Shown piece by piece: positions 35,476-36,325 of a stretch of 36,325 nt of DNA; the stretch's first letter is position 1; every line of letters begins with the position of its first letter. Both the position numbers and the translations under genes were made by a program. A model generated the notes under the pieces. That model did not search any database. It was given only the letters and a program-made list of their open reading frames with translations, and was not told the origin of the DNA. This DNA comes from Novosphingobium sp. (lineage in GTDB: Bacteria > Pseudomonadota > Alphaproteobacteria > Sphingomonadales > Sphingomonadaceae): positions 1 through 36,325 of the forward strand of contig JANXSP010000030.1 in assembly GCA_025356575.1 (NCBI GenBank). The letters are read 5' to 3'.

Positions 35476-35634
35476 ATGAATCTGCCGCGTATCGAACTAT
35501 CCGCGCTTCCCGATCTGGATGTCGCAACGGGCATCTTCGGAAGTCTCGGCCATGGCATTGCGGGCACCGAAGACGGTGTCGTGGTAATCATGGTGTTCCT
35601 TTACGATATCCTCAATCCGGCACAGCTGATCTAG
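35476..35634 (+). CDS. Small peptide, unknown function
   Basis: The 52-residue product has a polar, acidic N-terminal half (LPRIELSALPDLDVATG), a Gly-rich stretch (GSLGHGIAG) and a strongly hydrophobic C-terminal segment (VVVIMVFLYDIL). I do not recognise a family. AAGGGG lies 7-8 bases before the ATG. It is followed 13 bp later by a larger unknown gene, as if one unit. It could be a peptide precursor, a small membrane protein or a toxin-like peptide; nothing in the sequence decides. Confidence 0.6.
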   Translation: MNLPRIELSALPDLDVATGIFGSLGHGIAGTEDGVVVIMVFLYDILNPAQLI

Positions 35635-35647
35635 GCCGGCCAAGGCG

Positions 35648-36325
35648 ATGTTTCTGCGTCCGGAGCTGGCAGCACTCGACTGCGACGATCTGCCCCAGCG
35701 CCGGGCCCAGGATCGCACGTATGCGCGGTTCGCCGCGTGGCGAACGTCCGCTGCAAACACTGCCTGGGGAACCTCGCTGGAAAGGTTCGGATCCGGAGCG
35801 GAGTTGGCAGACTGCCGCGCGCTGGCGGCGCTGTTCGCTGACGATCCGGCGCCGGCTGCGGCGCTGGTCGATGGGCTGGTAGCTACCGGCATCGCGGCAC
35901 TCGCGGCCGAGCCGCTCGGCCACGTTCCGCTCCGCCACGGCGGCGACGCGGGGCAGGCCACGCTGGTTCTGGGCCAGGCGGGAGATGCCGCGCTCTCACT
36001 GGTCGCGCGCAGCGGTGCGGCATTGGCGGCGGCGCCGCAACCGGTGAGCGCCAGCTTTTCACCTTCGCGCCAGTGGCTCCGCGTGATCGCCGGATCGGCC
36101 GAGGCGGCCCGGATCGTCCGCAGCATCGATGGCGCGCTCACGGCGCAGCCGCTGCGGCTGACGGCCGGCACCGTCCTGTCCCGCGATGCGCTGGAACAGG
36201 CGCTGCAGTTTCGGGCGATTGCCGGAACCCTGATCACGCTTGTGCTCAATCGGCGCGATTGCCGCGTCGATGTCGCGCGCGAATACGCGCTGGCCGACGG
36301 GTCGCTGGTCCGCCAGTCGGCATTT
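35648..36325 (+). CDS. Unrecognised protein, 3' end outside the window
   Basis: An open frame of 226 codons runs off the right edge. It begins MFLRPELAALDCDDLPQRRA, has several polar N-terminal segments rich in Arg, then Ala-rich stretches and a final RDCRVDVAREYALADGSL. I found no membrane helix, signal peptide or known motif. It follows the 52-residue gene by 13 bp; AAGG lies only 2 bases before the ATG, so it may depend on coupling. No other start codon exists upstream in frame before a stop at 35627. Confidence 0.6.
   Translation, partial: MFLRPELAALDCDDLPQRRAQDRTYARFAAWRTSAANTAWGTSLERFGSGAELADCRALAALFADDPAPAAALVDGLVATGIAALAAEPLGHVPLRHGGDAGQATLVLGQAGDAALSLVARSGAALAAAPQPVSASFSPSRQWLRVIAGSAEAARIVRSIDGALTAQPLRLTAGTVLSRDALEQALQFRAIAGTLITLVLNRRDCRVDVAREYALADGSLVRQSAF

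Noticed and set aside
1..36325. CRISPR array, prophage or insertion sequence
   Set aside because: No regularly spaced repeats and no recognisable transposase, integrase or phage structural genes were seen.

Overview
The window is about 36 kb of GC-rich chromosome, dense with ordinary housekeeping genes. Gene content and order point to an alphaproteobacterium, most likely of the order Sphingomonadales: hemC-hemD next to a mitofilin-like gene and divergent from tsaD; serC-serA-hisZ-purA in one run; argH, a small lipoprotein, lysA and a siroheme synthase in another; and an Anbu peptidase operon. Many genes overlap by an ATGA or GTGA junction. I saw no rRNA, CRISPR array, prophage or insertion sequence. 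The placement rests on recognised protein families and synteny, not on a database search.

Layout. 51-5225: a DsbD-type reductase (-), divergent from a lipoprotein phosphatase of the PhoK/PafA type and a UbiH-like monooxygenase (+). 5253-7835: hemC-hemD-mitofilin-like operon (-). 7880-11212: tsaD, a Wzx-like flippase, a 64-residue membrane protein and a membrane-anchored helix-hairpin-helix protein, joined by overlapping stop/start codons (+). 11158-14537: on the minus strand, uvrB, hicA-hicB and a small lipoprotein. 14646-15218: a DUF3617 lipoprotein.

15322-19559: ATP-grasp, alpha-E, transglutaminase-like and Anbu (a proteasome-like peptidase), the known but functionally unexplained Anbu operon. 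It is followed by a LuxR-type regulator whose receiver domain lacks the phosphorylation residues. 20347-21018: an extensin-like lipoprotein (-). 21168-28529: serC, serA, hisZ, a DUF2231 membrane protein, a sorbosone-dehydrogenase-like lipoprotein and purA, with REP-type repeats around serA and a hairpin over the serC ribosome binding site.

28600-29610: a winged-helix protein whose promoter holds a perfect GTTC-N7-GTTC LexA box and a palindrome covering the ribosome binding site. 29683-29758: tRNA-Val(UAC). 29767-30807: a VOC protein and a TlpA-like thioredoxin (-), head to head with argH. 30749-34461: argH, LptM-like lipoprotein, lysA and a siroheme synthase that ends in a stump of a methyltransferase domain. 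34458-35359: two tandem hot-dog thioesterases (-). At the right edge are a 52-residue peptide of unknown function and the start of an unrecognised protein that runs out of the window.

Working together: tetrapyrrole synthesis (hemC, hemD, siroheme synthase), amino-acid synthesis (serC, serA, hisZ, argH, lysA), purine synthesis (purA), periplasmic thiol redox chemistry (DsbD, TlpA-like) and DNA repair (uvrB, with its own LexA-like box). The parts most worth a second look are the Anbu operon with its degenerate regulator, the LexA-box winged-helix gene, the truncated siroheme synthase, the mitofilin-like gene and the unknown pair at the right edge.
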